NCBI RefSeq assembly: GCF_024172165.1
Contig: NZ_JAMZEB010000002.1
Coordinates: 4,299,501 to 4,363,500, forward strand
Direction of reading: 5' to 3'
Source: Nonomuraea thailandensis
GTDB lineage: Bacteria > Actinomycetota > Actinomycetes > Streptosporangiales > Streptosporangiaceae
Length of the DNA: 64,000 bases
Shown here one piece after another: positions 60,432 through 64,000 of this stretch (its first letter is position 1; every line of letters begins with the position of its first letter). A program made the position numbers and the translations under genes. The notes under the pieces are model-generated. The model made no database searches and was not told the DNA's origin. It worked only from the letters and a program-made list of their open reading frames with translations.

Positions 60432-61640
60432 TCATAACGGGGTGGAGGCGCTGACCTGCCGCAGGAAGGCGAGGCCGTCGAACTCGTCGGCCAGGACCGT
60501 CGGCATGAAGCTGAACGCGGCGGTCAGCCGCACGGCCATGCCGCCGAAGGCACGCAGGTGGTTGGCCTGCGCCAGCCAGGCAGCCACGGGCTCGGGACGG
60601 TCGCCGCCGCGCAGGTCGACCAGGTAGTCGCCGGGGCGGGCCGCGGCCAGGCGCGCCGCCACGTGCCGCGGCGTGTCGACCGGCGGGACGCGGAAGAGCG
60701 CCGGCGGCCTGCCACGTACCAGCCTGCCGAACCGCCGCCGGTGGGCGCGGAACCTCCCGTGGCCGAACAGCACGCCGAGCGCGTAGTACGCCTCGCCGAA
60801 CTCCCTGGCCAGGTGCATCCCCATCGCGGGCACGGCGCCGCCGCTGTGGGACCTCTTCATGACGTGGCCGTTGTGCGCCCACAGGGCCACCTTGGCGCCG
60901 GGTTCGGCCAGCAGCCGGGCGGCGTTCTCCGCCATGTGGCGGTCGCGGGCGACGCCGAGGGTCCGCATCGGGTCGGCGTGGGTGAACGGCCTGCTCGCCA
61001 CGTCGGCGTACTGCCGCAGGATCCGGGCGTGCTCACGCGCCTCGGCCGGTCCGTGCGCGGCCACGTGCTCCTCCAGGCGGCGCGCGTCCGCCTCGACCTG
61101 CCGGTCCAGCGGCTGCCACGGCTGCCGGAGGCCCGTACGGTCGAGGACGCCGAGCGGGTCGAGCAGGGGCGCGGCGGCCTCACCCAGGCAGTCGCGCAGG
61201 GCCTGCAGCGCCATCCCCGGATACTGCGGGTCGATCCCGACGAACCGGACGGGCCGCGCGGCGGTGCGGTTGTGCTCGCGCAGCCGTTCGAGCACCGTCA
61301 GCATCTCCGCGGTGTTCAGCGTCCAGAAGCCCAGGCCCGCCAGCGCCTCGCGGGGGTCGCCCGGACCGCCGCCGACGTACGCGTCCACGGCGCGCGCCGC
61401 GGCGGCGCTGGCCTCGATCGCGAGGATCGTGAAGCCGAGCTCCTTGACGAGGAATTCCGTCAGCCGCCATCTGAGCAGGAAGAACTCCGCACTGCCGTGC
61501 GTGGCCTCGCCGAGCCCCACCAGGCGCACGCCCTGGAGCGTGTCGCGCAGCGGGCCCAGCTCCGCCAGGCCAGAGCCCGGGTCGAGGCTTCCGATCGGCA
61601 CGGCCCGGCCGGCCAGCCAGGCTGTCACGTCGTCCGGCAT
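60432..61640 (-). CDS. Erythromycin esterase-family protein
   Basis: The 402-residue protein matches the erythromycin esterase (Ere) family: 'GLGEATHGSAEFF' with Glu45 and His48 (equivalent to Glu43 and His46 of EreB), 'FTILAIEASAAAARAVDAY' and 'VALWAHNGHVMKRS' with the further catalytic His. Ere enzymes open the macrolactone of erythromycin, but many family members, including ones in producers, have other substrates. GAGGGAGAAC precedes ATG 61640. It follows the SpoIIE phosphatase by 40 bp and may share its transcript. Confidence 0.86.
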   Translation of the reverse strand: MPDDVTAWLAGRAVPIGSLDPGSGLAELGPLRDTLQGVRLVGLGEATHGSAEFFLLRWRLTEFLVKELGFTILAIEASAAAARAVDAYVGGGPGDPREALAGLGFWTLNTAEMLTVLERLREHNRTAARPVRFVGIDPQYPGMALQALRDCLGEAAAPLLDPLGVLDRTGLRQPWQPLDRQVEADARRLEEHVAAHGPAEAREHARILRQYADVASRPFTHADPMRTLGVARDRHMAENAARLLAEPGAKVALWAHNGHVMKRSHSGGAVPAMGMHLAREFGEAYYALGVLFGHGRFRAHRRRFGRLVRGRPPALFRVPPVDTPRHVAARLAAARPGDYLVDLRGGDRPEPVAAWLAQANHLRAFGGMAVRLTAAFSFMPTVLADEFDGLAFLRQVSASTPL

Positions 61641-61680
61641 GTTCTCCCTCGGGTCGGGGCCGTGGCGGGGACGGCGGCGG

Positions 61681-63720
61681 TCAGGTCTCGGCCGGCAGCC
61701 GCAACGCGATGACGGCGATGTCGTCCAGCCCCGTGGTGGGCAGCCCGCTGAGCAGATTGTCGCAGAAGGCGTCGATCGGCTCGTCCGCCAGCGAGCCCGC
61801 CAGCCTGCGCAGCCGCTCCAGCCCCCGGTCCAGGTGCTCACCCGAACGCTCGACGAGACCGTCCGTGTACAGCAGTAACGTGCTGCGCGGCGGCAGCGGC
61901 AGCACCTCGGACGAGCACGGGTGCTCGTGGCGGAAGCCCAGCAGAGGGCTGACCGCGCCGTTCAGGAAGCAGCTGTCGCCCTCGGCGGTGACCAGGAGCG
62001 GCGGAGGGTGCCCGGCCACGGCGTAGTGGACCTGGTGGCCGCCGTCGACCTTCTCCACGCGGGCGAGCGCGCACGTCGCCGTCACGTCGCCGGACAGCGA
62101 CTCCATCGCCAGGTTGAGCCGGGTGAGGATCTCCCCGGGAGGTTCGCAGCGGTCCATGGCCAGGGCGCGCAGCATGTTGCGCAGCTGGCTCATGGTGACC
62201 GCGGCGCCCAGGTCGTGCCCGGCCACGTCGCCGATGGCCACCACGGTGACCCCGTCGGGCAGGACGAACGAGTCGTACCAGTCGCCGCCGACCTCCGCCG
62301 CCGACGGGCTCGCCTGGTAGCGGGCCGTGATCTCCAGGTCGGGCAGGGTCGGCGGCTCGGCCAGCAGGCTGTGCTGCAGGGCTAGGGCCACCTGCTGCGC
62401 GCGCTGGAAGCGGATGGCGTTGCTCAGCGCGTCGTGCGCGTGGTCGAAGATCTCGCCGAGCAGCTCGATGTCGTCCCAGCCGATCGGCGAGCGGTCCTCG
62501 CAGGTCACGGCGCTGACGACGGCGGGCACCGCGCCGTCCACCACGACCGGGAGCGTCAGCAGGCTGTTGGCGTCGTTGGCCACCAGCCACGCCTGGAACT
62601 CCGCCGACGCGAGATTGCTCGGCGGAGAGCCGTTCGGGAAGATCTTCAGGATGGGGCGCCGCTGCTGGACGGCCTTGACCAGGGTGTTGTCGGCGGGCAG
62701 ATGCTCCTCCCCGTACGGCGGCAGCCGCCGCAGGCCCGAGCGGGCGGCGGTGGCCAGGCGCTCGACCACGAACGGCACCCCGACCTGCCTGATGGAGGTG
62801 AGGTCGGTGACGAGGTGGACGCCGCAGCCGTCGGCCAGCTCCGGCACGATCACGTCCGCCAGCGCGCCGAGCATGTCCGGCAGGCTCGTCAGGTCGGCCG
62901 TGGCCGCGGTGGCACGGTCCAGCACCTGCTGGCGCCGCCGGTCACGCCACTGCTGCTCGATGTCGCTGCAGGTGCCCACCCACTCCACGACCTGGCCGTT
63001 GTCGCGGATCGGCACGGCCTGCGCCCGGAAGTGCCGGTAACAGCCGTCGGCGGTCCGCAGCCGGTAGACCTGCTCCCAGATGTCCGCGCCGCCGTTGACC
63101 GCCCGCCACCACGCCTGCATCGTCGGCTCGCGATCGTCCGGATGCAGCATCTCCTGCCAGCCGTGGCCACGGAACTCCTCCCACGGCTGGCCGGTCACCC
63201 GCTGCCAGCTCGGGCTCGGCTCGATGACCTCGCCCTCGGCCCCCGCCACCCAGATGATCTCCGCGCTGACGCGCATCAGGCTCTCGTAGCGCCGCAGGAT
63301 GCGGCTGCGCTCGTCGGCGATCGCCCGGAACTCCTGCGTCGCGTTGATCTGCTCGGTGACCTCCGTCGTCACCACCAGCACGCCGTGCTCGCCCGACTCC
63401 AGGGAGACCCGCGACAGGCTGGAGGTGAAGAACCGCTCCTCCTCCTGGTCGCCCGCGGCCATGCTCGACGGAGCCGCGGTGAGCACGACGGGCTCGCCCG
63501 TCGCGTACACCTCGTCGAACAGCCGGCCGTAACGTCTCTGTACGAATTCGGCAAAGGCCTTCTCCAGCGGGAGCCCCCTCGGTCTCTCGCCGAACTGTGC
63601 CCGGTACATGGCATTGGTGTAGAGCAACCGGTGGTCGGGGCCGCTGGTGACGGCCACTCCCACCGGTGCGGGATCCAGCACTTCGAACGCCAGGCCGCAG
63701 CGCGAGCCGTCCCTGGCCAT
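61681..63720 (-). CDS. PAS/GAF-SpoIIE serine phosphatase
   Basis: The 679-residue cytoplasmic signalling protein has an N-terminal PAS-like domain (about 10-110), a second PAS/PAC (about 150-260, 'WQRVTGQPWEEFRGHGWQEM'), a GAF domain (about 280-440) and a C-terminal PP2C/SpoIIE phosphatase ('EVGGDWYDSFVLPDGVTVVA', 'GDVAGHDLGAAVTMSQLRN', 'LLYTDGLVE'). Such proteins dephosphorylate anti-anti-sigma factors in stress and development pathways. GGGAGGTCACC lies right before ATG 63720. No anti-sigma partner genes are in the window. Confidence 0.92.
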   Translation of the reverse strand: MARDGSRCGLAFEVLDPAPVGVAVTSGPDHRLLYTNAMYRAQFGERPRGLPLEKAFAEFVQRRYGRLFDEVYATGEPVVLTAAPSSMAAGDQEEERFFTSSLSRVSLESGEHGVLVVTTEVTEQINATQEFRAIADERSRILRRYESLMRVSAEIIWVAGAEGEVIEPSPSWQRVTGQPWEEFRGHGWQEMLHPDDREPTMQAWWRAVNGGADIWEQVYRLRTADGCYRHFRAQAVPIRDNGQVVEWVGTCSDIEQQWRDRRRQQVLDRATAATADLTSLPDMLGALADVIVPELADGCGVHLVTDLTSIRQVGVPFVVERLATAARSGLRRLPPYGEEHLPADNTLVKAVQQRRPILKIFPNGSPPSNLASAEFQAWLVANDANSLLTLPVVVDGAVPAVVSAVTCEDRSPIGWDDIELLGEIFDHAHDALSNAIRFQRAQQVALALQHSLLAEPPTLPDLEITARYQASPSAAEVGGDWYDSFVLPDGVTVVAIGDVAGHDLGAAVTMSQLRNMLRALAMDRCEPPGEILTRLNLAMESLSGDVTATCALARVEKVDGGHQVHYAVAGHPPPLLVTAEGDSCFLNGAVSPLLGFRHEHPCSSEVLPLPPRSTLLLYTDGLVERSGEHLDRGLERLRRLAGSLADEPIDAFCDNLLSGLPTTGLDDIAVIALRLPAET

Positions 63721-63838
63721 GGTGACCTCCCCCCGATGGTCACACCTCTCGCCTCTGATACCCCTCATCGGCGAGCGGGAACGCGATCAGGCCCGGAAGC
63801 CGGTGCGAGCACCCGCCTCCAGGCCTGGTCGAGCGGGG

Positions 63839-64000
63839 TCAGGGCTTCAGCGTGCCGCGGTAGCCGACCGGGCCTTCGCCCTTGAACTGGGCCGAGCCCA
63901 TGAACCGGTTACCGTCCTCGAAGAACGTGATCGACCCGTTGCCCTGCGGGCTCGCCCACGACACCTGGGTGCCGGTGCCGGGCATGCCGGCGTTGGGGAC
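63839..64000 (-). CDS. C-terminal part of an OAA-family lectin-like protein
   Basis: The 53 visible residues end in 'FMGSAQFKGEGPVGYRGTLK' after 'GNGSITFFEDGNR', which matches the C-terminal strands of Oscillatoria agardhii agglutinin (OAA)-type sugar-binding domains ('GEGPIGFRGTL'). These bind high-mannose glycans. The gene enters from the right edge on the minus strand and stops at 63839; the start and any signal peptide are outside the window. Family assignment rests on this short block. Confidence 0.55.
   Translation of the reverse strand, partial: VPNAGMPGTGTQVSWASPQGNGSITFFEDGNRFMGSAQFKGEGPVGYRGTLKP

Overview
The window is typical high-GC actinomycete chromosome: G or C dominates third codon positions, GTG starts are common, and several genes seem to be read from leaderless transcripts. 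A hand count gives 77% G+C in one 60-base line near 33.0 kb. Gene families (CU044_5270 partner of an ECF sigma factor, BTAD regulator, maltokinase-cap protein, L,D-transpeptidase with Ig-like domains, F420-type luciferase-like enzymes) fit Streptosporangiaceae, for example a Nonomuraea relative. That genus guess is inference. No rRNA, tRNA, CRISPR array, insertion sequence or phage module was seen.

Layout. 0-6.4 kb: edge of a probable iron-regulated gene with an iron box, a flavin reductase-like protein, an oxidoreductase/TetR divergent pair, an ECF sigma factor with its membrane partner, a small membrane protein and an aldo/keto reductase. 6.4-10.8 kb: an NMT1/SsuA-type ABC importer split over two divergent units, with an acyl-CoA ligase. 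11-14.2 kb: a 1037-residue orphan with a PcfJ-like block. 14.2-19.4 kb: XRE/MFS pair, IclR regulator, nucleotidyltransferase-like protein, small secreted protein and a secreted metalloprotease. 19.7-23.2 kb: a large AAA/TPR regulator. 23.2-30.4 kb: two detoxification-like operons (epoxide hydrolase, NAD(P)-binding proteins, haloalkane dehalogenase, PPOX protein) with TetR regulators and a serine hydrolase. 30.6-33.7 kb: a membrane-anchored HTH protein, a small low-GC divergent pair and an SDR. 33.8-37.1 kb: an ABC-2 exporter co-transcribed with a NarL-type two-component system. 37.2-44 kb: L,D-transpeptidase, FAD monooxygenase/TetR, maltokinase-cap protein and another ABC-2/TetR module. 44-50 kb: BTAD regulator, DHA2 transporter, two gene remnants, acetyltransferase/TetR and a GNAT. 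50-64 kb: flavoenzymes, methyltransferase, hydrolase, P450, a frameshifted Nudix gene, an APH(3')-like kinase, a luciferase-like/FAD-oxidase fusion under a MarR regulator, an erythromycin-esterase relative, a SpoIIE phosphatase and the tail of an OAA-like lectin.

How it works together. Most of the window is small regulator-plus-enzyme or regulator-plus-transporter modules, often divergent with a palindromic operator between them. Together they look like an accessory stress, detoxification and resistance region rather than one pathway. No biosynthetic gene cluster core is present.

The least explained items are the PcfJ-like orphan (11.1-14.2 kb), the low-GC pair with repeated operators (31.9-32.9 kb), the luciferase-like/FAD-oxidase fusion (56.5-58.7 kb), and a recurring pattern in which short in-frame tandem repeats sit inside linkers of otherwise ordinary proteins.
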